Of a DNA stretch of 64,000 nt, positions 18,206 to 28,147 are shown piece after piece (within the stretch, counting starts at the first letter, position 1; each line of letters opens with the position of its first letter). The DNA lies in assembly GCA_913057235.1 (NCBI GenBank), contig CAJXNI010000009.1:1-64000 (forward strand). Reading direction: 5' to 3'. Source of the DNA: an uncultured Bacteroidota bacterium. Its GTDB lineage: Bacteria > Bacteroidota > Bacteroidia > Flavobacteriales > Schleiferiaceae. Both the position numbers and the translations under genes were made by a program. The notes beneath the pieces are model-generated. The model had not been told where the DNA came from, ran no database searches, and saw nothing but the letters and a program-made list of their open reading frames with translations.

Positions 18206-19480
18206 CTACAAAGTTGACTTTAAAATTTTAATACCCAAACTACATTTTAAACAAGCCTTGGGTTTGCAATAATATTCATGCAAGGCAATGAGGCCCTGCG
18301 AGTGGACAGCGTCTTTATTTTCAAAGCCCAATTTTTGGTAAAGCTGCGTGATCTTATTCTGCTCTGGCACAATTTGATGTAAGAGCTCAAAAGTCCCATC
18401 GGCTGCTTGTGCATCACCAATGGCTTTACCGTAGGCAAATCTAAATGGCGCAGCCACGTTGATAAGCAGGGTATTTACGGTAGTTTGTCCTAATTTGGCC
18501 GCGTGTGGTCTGGCACTGGTTTTACCCAAACGATAGTGTGTTTTCCAATAGTTGGAGGCTTCTGCAGCGAAAAGTGAAGGACCGCTGTCCAATGTTTTAA
18601 AGAGCAACTTAAAGTCTAGTGGTTGCTGATTCTTAAACCAAAATGCGGCCAATAAGGCAATTCTAAACTCTGGAAAAGCGGGCGGTCTCAGGCGGGCGTA
18701 TTTCCAAATATGCGAGGCCAGTGGATGTAATTTGTATTTATTTTTCAAGTGGGTGAATTCTTGCTTCAAGGTATTTGAATAGTCATCTCTGGCCGTTTCT
18801 AAAAAGCCAGCCATGCCCAAAAACAAGGCCTCTGTTTGCAGCAGACTGTTAAGCCTTAACACTATTTGCGGGCTTAACTGACGCGCTAGCATGAGCATGG
18901 GCTCTGCATTTACTTTTAGTCCAAATGCACGGCTAAACCAGTGGTAGTAGGTAAGGTACCAATCACCTTGATTATGCTCTACTAATGTAAGGATGGTATT
19001 TTTCTTTTTTTCCAAGCGCTCAATTAAGGCGCGTTCCTGCATACTTAGTTTCAGAAAGCCATCAATTTCTTTCACATTTCCTGCGCAGGGAATGGATAAA
19101 GATGTTTGCACCATTTGCTCATAGCGCCAATATAAATACTCATCTATTATACCCTTTAACTCCAGGGTGGGTATCTCTTGGTTACCCTGATAGTAAACGG
19201 CCTGGGTGTACTCATACACCACGTGAAGAATCACCGATTGGTAAGCGGGGTCATCCTGATGCTGATGTTTATACCAATCGCCTGATTGAATGTGAATTTC
19301 TACCTGGCCTGCCCATTCTTGATCTTCTATTTTTAGGCGGGCATTGGAGAAATCAGGTCCCGCATTGGGGTTGGTGTAGCCCGGGTGCTTTACTTGTAAT
19401 TGCCGGCCATCTCTCAGTTGGAGGCTATGCGTTGTAAAATGCTGATGGCGCCATAAGTAGTGCAGAAAATCTTCAGTCAT
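18206..19480 (-). CDS. DUF2851 family protein
   Basis: A 424-aa soluble protein. DUF2851 members open with T/N-E-D-F-L-x-x-(I/L)-W, seen here as MTEDFLHYLWRHQHF, so I take the ATG at 19478-19480; an upstream extension would run through the MarR promoter region. Other family segments are NAGPDFSNARL, WAGQVEIH, SGDWYKHQH and SILHVV-type strands. The C terminus has a Cys pair (CLKCSLG) after CKPKA. The function of the family is unknown. The gene is divergent from the MarR gene and shares with it the palindrome at 19489-19498. Confidence 0.82.
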   Translation of the reverse strand: MTEDFLHYLWRHQHFTTHSLQLRDGRQLQVKHPGYTNPNAGPDFSNARLKIEDQEWAGQVEIHIQSGDWYKHQHQDDPAYQSVILHVVYEYTQAVYYQGNQEIPTLELKGIIDEYLYWRYEQMVQTSLSIPCAGNVKEIDGFLKLSMQERALIERLEKKKNTILTLVEHNQGDWYLTYYHWFSRAFGLKVNAEPMLMLARQLSPQIVLRLNSLLQTEALFLGMAGFLETARDDYSNTLKQEFTHLKNKYKLHPLASHIWKYARLRPPAFPEFRIALLAAFWFKNQQPLDFKLLFKTLDSGPSLFAAEASNYWKTHYRLGKTSARPHAAKLGQTTVNTLLINVAAPFRFAYGKAIGDAQAADGTFELLHQIVPEQNKITQLYQKLGFENKDAVHSQGLIALHEYYCKPKACLKCSLGIKILKSTL

Positions 19481-19486
19481 TAGGTT

Positions 19487-19508
19487 AATGTTTAAACAAT
19501 TAGTTTTG
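19487..19508 (+). promoter_or_regulatory. Promoter and likely operator of the MarR gene
   Basis: TAGTTTTG at 19501-19508 is a perfect -7 box, 49 bases before the ATG at 19558. Directly upstream, AATGTTTAAACAAT (19487-19500) has the 10-bp palindromic core TGTTTAAACA. A nearly identical 14-mer lies at the start of the YceI gene's transcript (46847-46860). This fits a MarR-type operator over the core promoter; regulation is inferred. Confidence 0.55.
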
Positions 19509-19557
19509 CAAGGGTTAATTGCCTTACTAAGCCTTAAGATAGTATTTAGAATCAAAA

Positions 19558-20007
19558 ATGGGATTACAAGAGGATATAAAACAAACCAGCTTTAGAAATA
19601 ACTACCAAAAGGCGGTTATTAATATTATCTACACCAATGGCTGGTTAGAGCAAAAAATCAAGAGCTTTTTAAAAGCTTATAATCTTACCCCGCAACAGTA
19701 CAACGTACTCCGTATTTTAAGAGGCAGTTACCCTGAGCCCTTAAGCACGCTTCAAATACGCGAAAGAATGCTGGATAAAATGAGTGATTCATCGCGCATA
19801 GTAGACCGCTTGGTTCTTAAAAAATGGGTAGAAAAGCAACCTTGCAGCCATGATAAAAGATTGGTAGATGTACTCATCACTGATGAAGGCCTTGACCTTC
19901 TAGGCCTGATTGATAAAGAAGAAAAAGCCATTGACAACCACCTCGCTAACCTCAGCCCAGAGGAGGCCGAAACCCTAAATGAAATTCTGGACAAAGTGCG
20001 AGGCTAG
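19558..20007 (+). CDS. MarR family transcriptional regulator
   Basis: A 149-aa winged-helix regulator. Residues ~38-110 carry the fold: QQYNVLRILRGSY, then the recognition region MLDKMSDSSRIVDRLVLKKWV and the wing PCSHDKRLVDVLITDEG. MarR proteins are usually dimeric repressors released by small ligands or oxidants. The gene is alone, divergent from DUF2851, and has a palindrome over its promoter. In many Bacteroidota a MarR gene of this type sits next to a yceI gene; here yceI is 27 kb away but carries the same palindrome. Confidence 0.9.
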   Translation: MGLQEDIKQTSFRNNYQKAVINIIYTNGWLEQKIKSFLKAYNLTPQQYNVLRILRGSYPEPLSTLQIRERMLDKMSDSSRIVDRLVLKKWVEKQPCSHDKRLVDVLITDEGLDLLGLIDKEEKAIDNHLANLSPEEAETLNEILDKVRG

Positions 20008-20022
20008 CCGCCACACCCCACT

Positions 20023-20859
20023 CTAGGAGAAAAGCAGGCCTTTCATCTCTTGCTGCAATTTTTGAGCCTCCTGTGCGGCTGCTTCGGCAAAAGCCTCTGA
20101 AGGATCTTTATAAATAATGCCTCTTGAAGAGTTGACTAAAAGTCCAATACTTTCTTTAGCCTGACCGTATTTTAGTACCTCCTGCAAACTTCCGCCTTGA
20201 GCGCCTACCCCGGGTACCAATAGAAAGTGATTGGGAATAACCTTACGTACACGCTGCATGTATTCTGCCTTGGTGGCCCCTACTACAAACATGATTTGTT
20301 CAGCGTGGCCCCACTCGCTGGCATCCTTCAAAACCTTTTCAAAGAGGTAGTTGAAATTTTCACCGGCCTGGCGATTTAACTTTGAAAACTGAAAATTCAG
20401 GGCTCCTTCATTGGAGGTAAGGCCTAAAACTATGGCCCATTTATTTTTAAAAGCTAAAAAAGGCTGCACCGAGTCAATGCCCATGTAGGGGGCAACCGTT
20501 ATGGAATCAAAATTGAGTTTATGTAAGAAGGCCTCTGCGTAGCGCTTACTGGTATTGCCAATATCGCCTCGTTTGGCATCGGCAATGGTAAAAAGCCCGG
20601 GGTAATTTTCATTGAGATAAGAAATGGTTTTGTTTAAGCTTTGCCAGCCCTCTACACCATACGCCTCATAAAATGCCAGGTTGGGCTTGTAGGCCACCGC
20701 AAACTGGTGGGTGGCGTCAATAATCGCTTTGTTAAACTCAAAAATGGGATCTTCATGCTGCAGTAAGTGCTTGGGTATCCGTTCTATGTCGGTGTCTAGT
20801 CCCACGCATAAAACCGACTGCTTTCTTTCAATTTGGGCTTCTAATTCTGCTCTTTTCAT
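20023..20859 (-). CDS. pyrF: Orotidine-5'-phosphate decarboxylase
   Basis: A 278-aa enzyme of the longer OMPdecase type, converting OMP to [14 protein letters not shown] (residues 19-29), [13 protein letters not shown], the catalytic [15 protein letters not shown] and PGVGAQGG are all present. It overlaps prfA by 4 bases and is the last gene of purM-prfA-pyrF. Confidence 0.95.
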   Translation of the reverse strand: MKRAELEAQIERKQSVLCVGLDTDIERIPKHLLQHEDPIFEFNKAIIDATHQFAVAYKPNLAFYEAYGVEGWQSLNKTISYLNENYPGLFTIADAKRGDIGNTSKRYAEAFLHKLNFDSITVAPYMGIDSVQPFLAFKNKWAIVLGLTSNEGALNFQFSKLNRQAGENFNYLFEKVLKDASEWGHAEQIMFVVGATKAEYMQRVRKVIPNHFLLVPGVGAQGGSLQEVLKYGQAKESIGLLVNSSRGIIYKDPSEAFAEAAAQEAQKLQQEMKGLLFS

Positions 20860-21938
20860 TGTTCGGCTCCTTCGCGCATGCGTTCAGCATTTTCAGCCAG
20901 CATGAGCTCATCAATAAATTTTTGGATATCGCCATTCACCACATCCGTTAAGTTGTGCACGGTTAAATTAATGCGGTGGTCCGTTACCCGTCCTTGCGGA
21001 TAATTGTACGTTCTGATTTTAGCCGAACGGTCTCCGGTGGAAACCATGGACTTCCTTTTGGAGCTAATGGACTCATTGTGCTTGGCGAGCTCCTGCTCAT
21101 AAAGTTTGGTACGCAGCATTTGCATGGCTCGCTCACGGTTGGCCAACTGTGACCGTTCAATTTGACAAACCACCACTATTCCCGTAGGCTTGTGGGTAAG
21201 CTGCACCTTGGTCTCTACCTTGTTCACATTCTGCCCGCCTGCTCCACCAGAGCGTGAAGTTTGCATCTCCACATCGGCTGGGTTCAGCTCCACGTCCACA
21301 TCTTCGGCCTCCGGTAAGACCGCTACGGTGGCGGCACTGGTGTGCACTCTACCTTGGGTTTCGGTTTGCGGTACCCGTTGAACGCGATGCACACCGCTCT
21401 CAAATTTTAAGGTACCGTACACATCTTCACCACTTACCTCCATTACAATTTCCTTGTAGCCCCCCATGGTGCCTTCACTGTAGTCTACCACCTCAATTTT
21501 CCAGCCTTTGCCCTCGCAATAGCGGGTATACATTTTGGCTAAATCACCGGCAAAAATAGAAGCCTCATCACCTCCGGTTCCTGCTCTAATTTCCAAAACA
21601 GCATTCTTTTCATCTTCCGGGTCTTTGGGTATCAGCTCAAAGCGAATGGTTTCTTCCAGTTTTTCCAGGGCTGGCTCTACTTCTTCAAACTCCATTTTGG
21701 CCATCTCACGCATTTCTTCATCCTCGGCATTTTGGCTTAGGTCTTTGGCCTCCTTCAAGCGATTGTTAAGCTCCATAAACTGCTCCCGAAGCTCCACGAT
21801 CTCTTTTAGGTCTTTGTATTCTTTATTGAGTTTTATGTAGCGTTTTTGGTCCTGAATAATATCAGGCTGAATAATTAAATCATTCACTTCATCAAATCGC
21901 TGTTTGATTTGATCAAGCTTTTCTTGCATATTTTCCAT
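20856..21938 (-). CDS. prfA: Peptide chain release factor 1
   Basis: A 360-aa class I release factor that ends translation at UAA and UAG. The catalytic GGQ is in [20 protein letters not shown] near residue 235; the codon-reading loop region lies near 190 ([18 protein letters not shown]). Length is normal. It starts 2 bases after the purM stop and overlaps pyrF. An ATG three codons in is an equally possible start. Confidence 0.96.
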   Translation of the reverse strand: MENMQEKLDQIKQRFDEVNDLIIQPDIIQDQKRYIKLNKEYKDLKEIVELREQFMELNNRLKEAKDLSQNAEDEEMREMAKMEFEEVEPALEKLEETIRFELIPKDPEDEKNAVLEIRAGTGGDEASIFAGDLAKMYTRYCEGKGWKIEVVDYSEGTMGGYKEIVMEVSGEDVYGTLKFESGVHRVQRVPQTETQGRVHTSAATVAVLPEAEDVDVELNPADVEMQTSRSGGAGGQNVNKVETKVQLTHKPTGIVVVCQIERSQLANRERAMQMLRTKLYEQELAKHNESISSKRKSMVSTGDRSAKIRTYNYPQGRVTDHRINLTVHNLTDVVNGDIQKFIDELMLAENAERMREGAEQ

Positions 21939-21940
21939 AA

Positions 21941-23119
21941 CTAAGTGTAGCTAAAGGTTCCGTAGGGTGTTTGCAGGGTAAGTTTTTTGGTGGCACTTTC
22001 TTCTACCCGGCCTACTACCTGTGCGTTAATTCCAAATTTTTGGCTTAGGCCGATAAGGTCCTCTGCGGTTTTGGCATCGGTGTACAATTCCAAACGATGC
22101 CCCATGTTAAAAACCTGATACATTTCTTTCCAATCGGTTCCAGAGGAAGCCTGGATGGTCTCAAAAAGTACTGGCGTTTTAAAAAGATTGTCTTTAATAA
22201 TGTGGTGCCGCTCGGTAAAGTGCAACACTTTAGTTTGCGCTCCCCCACTGCAATGCACAATTCCTTTAATGGCGGGCCGGTGCTTAGCCAGCATTTCCTT
22301 CACCACTGGGGCGTAGGTGCGTGTGGGTGATAGTACCAACTTACCTGCATCTAAGGGACTACCCGCTATGGCCTCAGTCAAGCTGTGTTTGCCCGTGTAC
22401 ACCAAGCTATGGTCTATAGCCGGGTCAAAAGACTCAGGATACTTTTCGGCCAAAGCCTTGTGAAAAACATCATGCCGGGCCGAGGTTAAACCATTGCTGC
22501 CCATGCCGCCATTGTAGGTATCTTCATAATTGGCCTGTCCGTCAGAAGCCAAGCCTACAATCACTTGTCCAGGGGCAATGTTGGCGTTATCAATAACATC
22601 GCTACGCTTCATGCGCGTGGTTACGGTGCTATCTACAATTAGGGTGCGTACGAGGTCGCCAACGTCTGCCGTTTCACCGCCCGTATGCACCATGTCAATG
22701 CCCAGGGTCTGCCACTCCTCTATGAGCTCTTGGGTTCCTTCAATTATCGCTGAAATTACCTCACCGGGTATGCAACTTTTATTGCGCCCAATGGTGCTAC
22801 TCAAAAGAATGGGACTTTCTGTGGCACCCACGCAAATCAGGTCATCCAGGTTCATCACCAAGGCGTCTTGGGCAATGCCCTTCCAAACACTTAAATCGCC
22901 CGTTTCTTTCCAGTACATGTAAGCCAAAGAACTCTTGGTACCGGCCCCATCGGCATGCATGACCACACAATGATCCTCACTACCGGTGAGGTAGTCTGGA
23001 ATTATTTTACAAAAGGCTTTGGGATACAAGCCTTTATCCAGTTTTTTGATGGCGGCATGCACATCTTCTTTTTGGGCAGATACACCCCGTTGGGCATATT
23101 TGGAGGAAGTGTTTTTCAT
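21941..23119 (-). CDS. purM: Phosphoribosylformylglycinamidine cyclo-ligase (AIR synthase)
   Basis: A 392-aa PurM-fold enzyme of de novo purine synthesis that closes FGAM to AIR with [50 protein letters not shown] and [30 protein letters not shown] are diagnostic; the Bacteroidota form is longer than the ~345-aa E. coli enzyme. It heads purM-prfA-pyrF. Its -7 box ends 4 bases before the ATG and lies in the T-run of the preceding terminator. Confidence 0.93.
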   Translation of the reverse strand: MKNTSSKYAQRGVSAQKEDVHAAIKKLDKGLYPKAFCKIIPDYLTGSEDHCVVMHADGAGTKSSLAYMYWKETGDLSVWKGIAQDALVMNLDDLICVGATESPILLSSTIGRNKSCIPGEVISAIIEGTQELIEEWQTLGIDMVHTGGETADVGDLVRTLIVDSTVTTRMKRSDVIDNANIAPGQVIVGLASDGQANYEDTYNGGMGSNGLTSARHDVFHKALAEKYPESFDPAIDHSLVYTGKHSLTEAIAGSPLDAGKLVLSPTRTYAPVVKEMLAKHRPAIKGIVHCSGGAQTKVLHFTERHHIIKDNLFKTPVLFETIQASSGTDWKEMYQVFNMGHRLELYTDAKTAEDLIGLSQKFGINAQVVGRVEESATKKLTLQTPYGTFSYT

Positions 23120-23123
23120 GGTG

Positions 23124-23131
23124 CAAAAATA
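23124..23131 (-). promoter_or_regulatory. purM promoter -7 box, predicted leaderless
   Basis: TATTTTTG is a perfect -7 box ending 4 bases (CACC) before the purM ATG, so the transcript would begin at or next to the start codon. The -33 position falls in the terminator stem and has no TTG, so strength is uncertain. Confidence 0.45.
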
Positions 23132-23164
23132 AAAAGCGCCCCGCAGTTTACACTGCAGGGCGCT
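23125..23164 (-). terminator. Terminator after the OmpA-family gene
   Basis: A 13-bp stem with one mismatch (23135-23147 with 23152-23164, loop TTAC) is followed on the minus strand by TTTTTATTTT. It lies between the OmpA stop at 23183 and purM. Confidence 0.85.
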
Positions 23165-23182
23165 TGTATATATTTAGTAACG

Positions 23183-25723
23183 CTACTTTTTAGTACGTAC
23201 CCAAAATCCAGGCTGTAGCATGTCTTTGTCAATCTCAGGATTTAATTCTTCCAAGTCATCATCATCCATATCAAGCGCTTTGGCCACATCTTTCCAATCC
23301 ATGCCTCTGCGTTTGATTTGGTAATGGGTGGCATCCCACTCCTCATAATTGCCATCTTTTTCTACTTTCAATTGTAAGCCTTCAAAAGGTCTAACCCCTC
23401 TTAAACCGCCATTTAGCGTCTTAAGCTCCCTGATGTTTAAGTTAAATTTACGCGCTACGGTCCCAAAGCTTTCTCTTTGCTTTAGCACGTAAATTTCTCC
23501 GGCTTCGGGCTTCTCATTGCGTTTTTGCTCAAGAATATCGCGTGCATCAACCGCTTCGGGTTCATCCAGGCCTCCTTCCGGTACAAAGTCATCACTGGCC
23601 ACTTTAAAATCTGTTCTCCGGTTAATTTGGTTCGCAATTTCCTGTTGCTCGGGTGAAAGCGTTTTGATATAACGCTCACTTAAGGTTTTACCCACTTGTT
23701 CCTTCATTTGTGGAGCACCGTAACCGTCATAGCCTTCAGGAATGGTAAAAGGCTCTCTTTCTCCCATACCCTGCGCTTCTAATCGTTTGGGATTGATACC
23801 TTTCTCAATTAAGTAAGCCACTGAAGAATCTGCCCTGCGTTGAGACAGTTTATTGTTAAAAGCATCACTACTACGGTAGTCTGTATGTGAACGCAAGGCA
23901 ATGGTAATGGTAGGGTTATTATTTAAAATCATCACTACCGAATCTAAAGCCGCTTTACTTTCAGGCCTTAAAAATGCTTTACCTAAATCAAAAAATACAT
24001 TAGGCAATACAATAGGCTCTTCTATGGGGTCCAATGCCTTATTAAGCTTTAAGCGCTTGATAAAATACTTGGCGGAAGGCACGTATTCAAAACTGGCCAA
24101 TTCATGCCCTACGGTTGAAATATCACCGGTACCCGATAAAAATTTCTTTTTAGAAAAAGTAAGCTTGTAAGAGTTTCCTTTTTGCACCTTGGTGCCATCA
24201 AAAATGTAATAACCATCTTCATCTGCGGTTACTGTATAACTCTCGCCTTCTGCTCCATCAAGCGTTACTTCTGCCTGAGGAATGGGTGCACCCGTTTTAG
24301 TGCTGGTTACTACGCCTTCTAAATTGAAAATTAAAGGTGTGCGGTAAACTGCGTAAATGTTATCGTCCAATCCTTTGCCATCGCGGTTGCTGCTTAAGAA
24401 CCCTTTCTCGGTGTCTTCGCCCGGCTTCCAAACCAAATGGAAATCATCAAAATTGGTATTTATCGGGTACTTGAGGTTTTCTACATCGCCTTTAGGCATG
24501 CCATCTTCGCCTAGCTTTACGCGAAACACATCCAAACCGCCCATGCCCGGGTGGCCGTCTGATGAGAAATAAAGGAAACCGTCTCCGTGCACAACTGGGT
24601 AATACTCTCGACCAGTAGTGTTCACTTTAGAGCCTAAATTGGTGGGCTCAGCCCAACGTTTCTCCCTGCGATTATAAGTAGTCAGAAAAATATCATGCTT
24701 CCCCTTAGTATTGTAATCGTCAGAAACAAAGTAAAGGTATTTGTCATCAGGCGAAAGTGCGGGATGACCCACGTTGGCCGTGGTATCGGTGCCAATAATC
24801 ACCTGCTCCGGTTCCTTCCAACTGCGGCCCACTTCTTCCGTTACGTAAATACCGCAACCCAGTTTTTCATTTTTTTCGCTGATGCACTTTGTGAAATATA
24901 ACTCTTTTTTACGGCTGTCAAAGGTGGCGGTACCCTCATGCACATCGGTATTTAAAACCCCCTCCTCATCCAGCGGCACTGGAGTTGACCACTTCATATC
25001 CGCATAACTCAAGGGTTCATCGTCATCATTTCCTCTTCGTCTGCGTCTTACCTTACGCTCCGCGGTAGATGTGTATAAGTCCATGAAAGACTGTCCTAAC
25101 CAGCCGTCTTCTTTGTTTCCCTCTGATTCTTCGCGCGAAGACACAAAAATGATCGTGTTATTGTCTCTGCGATCACCACCGTAGGTTACGGACATATCCA
25201 AACTTTTGGAGTTGATGTCTTCCATGGGGTCTACCTGGTATTGACTGGGTGTATTTTTCCATTCAATGGCTTTACGGGCCATTTCAATGGCTTGGTCCGC
25301 CTCAGCCGATTCAGGCTCTTCTTTCTTAAACTCTTGGTATACTTCAATAGCTTCCTCGTACTCGCCCTGAGCCTTGAGCATATCTCCTCTAAGGAGGATT
25401 ACTTTATTATCATCATAACCCACTTTTTGAGCACGCTCATAGTAACGCTCAGCATCTTTATACTCGTTAATATTTCGATAGCACTCGGCCGTTTTAAACA
25501 GGATCTCGGCTTTGGGTTGTCTGCCGCGCACTTCGCTGTAAGCATCTTTTAAAAGCTCAATGGCCAAATTATATTGTTCAGCTTCATAAGCTTCATTGGC
25601 TTTTTTCACCTCTTTTTTAACGGGATCTTTTTCTTCACCGTCAGTTGCAGTTTGCGCATAACTAAAGGTTGGTAAGGAAATAACAAGAAGGATTAAAATC
25701 AATCCTAGCTGAGGGTATCTCAT
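23183..25723 (-). CDS. PorE-like OmpA family protein with LysM-like tail
   Basis: An 846-aa periplasmic protein. Domains in order: signal peptide (1-23, ending SYA), TPR repeats (~35-150, AEQYNLAIELLKDAY, EYKDAERYYERA), PD40/WD40-like propeller blades (~185-450, HPALSPDDKYLYFVSDD, YYPVVHGDGFLYFSSDG), a carboxypeptidase-regulatory-like domain (~465-540), an OmpA peptidoglycan-binding domain (~560-720, HTDYRSSDAFNNKLSQRRA), and two LysM-like modules (~740-846). TPR-propeller-CRD-OmpA is the architecture of PorE of the type IX secretion system. It has no lipobox, unlike PorE, and the LysM-like tail is extra. It may anchor a T9SS part to the cell wall. Confidence 0.85.
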   Translation of the reverse strand: MRYPQLGLILILLVISLPTFSYAQTATDGEEKDPVKKEVKKANEAYEAEQYNLAIELLKDAYSEVRGRQPKAEILFKTAECYRNINEYKDAERYYERAQKVGYDDNKVILLRGDMLKAQGEYEEAIEVYQEFKKEEPESAEADQAIEMARKAIEWKNTPSQYQVDPMEDINSKSLDMSVTYGGDRRDNNTIIFVSSREESEGNKEDGWLGQSFMDLYTSTAERKVRRRRRGNDDDEPLSYADMKWSTPVPLDEEGVLNTDVHEGTATFDSRKKELYFTKCISEKNEKLGCGIYVTEEVGRSWKEPEQVIIGTDTTANVGHPALSPDDKYLYFVSDDYNTKGKHDIFLTTYNRREKRWAEPTNLGSKVNTTGREYYPVVHGDGFLYFSSDGHPGMGGLDVFRVKLGEDGMPKGDVENLKYPINTNFDDFHLVWKPGEDTEKGFLSSNRDGKGLDDNIYAVYRTPLIFNLEGVVTSTKTGAPIPQAEVTLDGAEGESYTVTADEDGYYIFDGTKVQKGNSYKLTFSKKKFLSGTGDISTVGHELASFEYVPSAKYFIKRLKLNKALDPIEEPIVLPNVFFDLGKAFLRPESKAALDSVVMILNNNPTITIALRSHTDYRSSDAFNNKLSQRRADSSVAYLIEKGINPKRLEAQGMGEREPFTIPEGYDGYGAPQMKEQVGKTLSERYIKTLSPEQQEIANQINRRTDFKVASDDFVPEGGLDEPEAVDARDILEQKRNEKPEAGEIYVLKQRESFGTVARKFNLNIRELKTLNGGLRGVRPFEGLQLKVEKDGNYEEWDATHYQIKRRGMDWKDVAKALDMDDDDLEELNPEIDKDMLQPGFWVRTKK

Positions 25724-25761
25724 AATAGGTGCACAGTTATAACGTATTGCGCTAAATTAAT

Positions 25762-25790
25762 CAAATATTTAAAAAAGGTAATGGGGCAAA
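25762..25790 (-). promoter_or_regulatory. Probable promoter of the OmpA-family gene
   Basis: TTTG (25787-25790), 17 bases, then AATATTTG (25762-25769), one mismatch to TAnnTTTG, 38 bases before the ATG. Confidence 0.5.
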
Positions 25791-25797
25791 ACCGCAT

Positions 25798-25825
25798 AAA
25801 AAAAGGCCCTCTTGCTGAGGGCCTT
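25798..25825 (-). terminator. Terminator after glutamine synthetase
   Basis: A perfect 9-bp stem AAGGCCCTC/GAGGGCCTT (25803-25811, 25817-25825) with a 5-base loop, followed on the minus strand by seven T. It lies 17 bases past the stop. Confidence 0.9.
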
Positions 25826-25842
25826 AGCTTATTTTTAGTGTA

Positions 25843-28035
25843 TTAGCTGCCCATAAAAAGCATTTCGCGGTATTTGGGTAAAGGCCATAATTCATCGTCT
25901 ACCAAAAGCTCCAGCTTATCACAAGCATAACGGATTTTATCAAAGAAGGGGATAATTTTATCGCAGTAAGCAATAGCCAGTTTCCGTGTGTCTTCAATTT
26001 TGTTGCACTCCTTACGCGCCTCAATCATTTTTTCTTTTTCAGAAATAATGGTGCTGATGTAGCCACTGATTTGCTCAATCATTTGCAATTGATCCTTGGC
26101 CACTTTGTTATATACCTGATCTGAAAGGACGGCCTTTAAGCCCTTCACATTCTGTATGAGTTTATTTTGATAAGCTATAGCCGTAGGAACAATGTGGTTC
26201 CCGGCCATATCACCTAAAACCCTGGATTCAATCTGAATCTTTTTAGCGTACTCTTCCAGCATAATTTCGTGGCGGGCAGCAATTTCCACTTCGTTCATTA
26301 CGCGGGCTTCCGTAAATTGCTCTTTGGCCTTATCATTCACATAAAAATCCAAAGCATGAGGAGTGGTTTTCACATTGCTTAGACCTCTCTTTTCCGCCTC
26401 TTTTACCCACTCATCACCGTAACCATCGCCTTCAAAGCGAATGCCCTTACTGGCCGAGATGTAATCTCTTAAAACATTAAAAATGGCATCATCTTTTTTC
26501 ATGCCCTCTTTAATATGCGCATCTACCTCCTTTTTAAAGCTTCTAAGCTGATTGGCCATAATGGTATTTAACACCGCCATAGGCTGCGCGCAGTTAGCCT
26601 GACTTCCTACTGCTCTAAACTCAAACTTGTTTCCGGTAAAGGCAAAGGGTGAGGTACGGTTTCGATCTGTATTATCAAGTAATACATCCGGAATTTTTCC
26701 TACCACATTCAGTTTGATGTCGGTTTTCTGCTCAGGCGTTAATTTTCCTTTCTCCAGTTTTTCCAGTTCATCTAAGGTGGCGGTTAGTTGGCTACCAATA
26801 AAAACCGATATAATGGCGGGTGGTGCCTCGTTTGCTCCCAGGCGGTGATCATTTCCTGCGGAAGCAATAACCGAACGCAACAAATCAGCATTATCATGTA
26901 CAGCTTTAATGGTGTTGATGAAAAAGGTTAAAAACCGAAGATTCTCCTTGGGCGTCTTGCTAGGGCTTAAAAGATTTACCCCAGTGTCTGTAGCCAAAGA
27001 CCAGTTATTGTGCTTACCGCTACCATTAACTTTGGCGTAAGGTTTTTCATGCAGCAAAACTTTAAAGTCATGTTTTAAAGCTACCCGGTCCATCACGTCC
27101 ATAATTAATGAGTTGTGATCAACCGAGATGTTGGCTTCCTCAAAAATAGGCGCTAACTCAAACTGACTGGGAGCCACCTCATTGTGACGGGTTTTCACCG
27201 GAATACCCAAGCGATACGACTCCTGCTCCAGGTCATGCATAAATTCACGTGCCCTTTGCGGGATGGCGCCAAAATAATGGTCATCCAGCTGTTGTCCTTT
27301 AGCCGGATCATGCCCTAAAAGCGTACGCCCGGTCATCATTAAATCTGGGCGCGCATTGTACAGAGCGCGATCTACCAAAAAGTACTCTTGCTCCCAGCCC
27401 AGAGTAGCGGTTACCTTCTTAACATTTTTATCAAAGTATTGAGCTACGGCAGTGGCCGCCTGATCTACTGATTGAAGTGCCCGAAGCAAAGGGGTTTTAT
27501 TGTCTAAGGCTTCACCGGTGTATGAAACAAAAATTGTGGGTATGCAAAGCGTACGATCCATAATAAATGCCGGGCTGGTAGGGTCCCATGCCGTGTAACC
27601 GCGTGCCTCAAAAGTATTTCTAATACCTCCATTAGGGAAACTTGAGGCATCTGGTTCTTGCTGTACTAACAAAGAGCCGGTGAATTTTTCAATAGCGCCT
27701 CCGTCTGAGGTAGGTTCAAAGAAAGAGTCGTGCTTTTCGGCTGTAGCTCCGGTTAAGGGTTGAAACCAGTGTGTGTAGTGGGTGGCGCCTTTGCTAATGG
27801 CCCAAGACTTCATGGAAGAGGCCACTTGGTCAGCCATGGAGCGATCTATTTTAGTGCCTTTCTCAATAGCACTAATTACACTTTTAAAGGCTTCTTCGGT
27901 CATGAAATCACGCATGGAAGCACGATTGAAAGTGTATTCACCGTAAATTTCTGAGACTCTTTTAAGCGTTTCGGGCCTTTGAACAGGCTTACGGCTGCCT
28001 GCTTCTTGTAGTGCGGCAAATCTTGTAATGGGCAT
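25843..28035 (-). CDS. glnN: Glutamine synthetase type III
   Basis: A 730-aa GSIII enzyme that joins ammonia to glutamate with ATP; this class is dodecameric and typical of Bacteroidota and cyanobacteria. Motifs include WEQEYFLVDRALYNARPDL, KTRHNEVAPSQFELAP, the ATP-binding KVNGSGKHNNWSL, and SAGNDHRLGANEAPPAI. Length is normal for GSIII and the C-terminal extension is present. It is monocistronic with a clear terminator. The gene symbol glnN is the usual one for the class; some annotations use glnA. Confidence 0.95.
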   Translation of the reverse strand: MPITRFAALQEAGSRKPVQRPETLKRVSEIYGEYTFNRASMRDFMTEEAFKSVISAIEKGTKIDRSMADQVASSMKSWAISKGATHYTHWFQPLTGATAEKHDSFFEPTSDGGAIEKFTGSLLVQQEPDASSFPNGGIRNTFEARGYTAWDPTSPAFIMDRTLCIPTIFVSYTGEALDNKTPLLRALQSVDQAATAVAQYFDKNVKKVTATLGWEQEYFLVDRALYNARPDLMMTGRTLLGHDPAKGQQLDDHYFGAIPQRAREFMHDLEQESYRLGIPVKTRHNEVAPSQFELAPIFEEANISVDHNSLIMDVMDRVALKHDFKVLLHEKPYAKVNGSGKHNNWSLATDTGVNLLSPSKTPKENLRFLTFFINTIKAVHDNADLLRSVIASAGNDHRLGANEAPPAIISVFIGSQLTATLDELEKLEKGKLTPEQKTDIKLNVVGKIPDVLLDNTDRNRTSPFAFTGNKFEFRAVGSQANCAQPMAVLNTIMANQLRSFKKEVDAHIKEGMKKDDAIFNVLRDYISASKGIRFEGDGYGDEWVKEAEKRGLSNVKTTPHALDFYVNDKAKEQFTEARVMNEVEIAARHEIMLEEYAKKIQIESRVLGDMAGNHIVPTAIAYQNKLIQNVKGLKAVLSDQVYNKVAKDQLQMIEQISGYISTIISEKEKMIEARKECNKIEDTRKLAIAYCDKIIPFFDKIRYACDKLELLVDDELWPLPKYREMLFMGS

Positions 28036-28147
28036 TTGATTAATTTTTAGACAAATTAAATCATTTTAAAGGGGTCTCTCTTCATTTGTGTGTTAATTTT
28101 TATCAACCCCCCCCTAAATTTAGCCGCAATTTACCTCAATAGGCGAT

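Noticed and set aside
28107-28114. Run of eight C upstream of glutamine synthetase
   Set aside because: It could slip, but it is not inside a promoter box I can define and a core gene is an unlikely phase-variable target.
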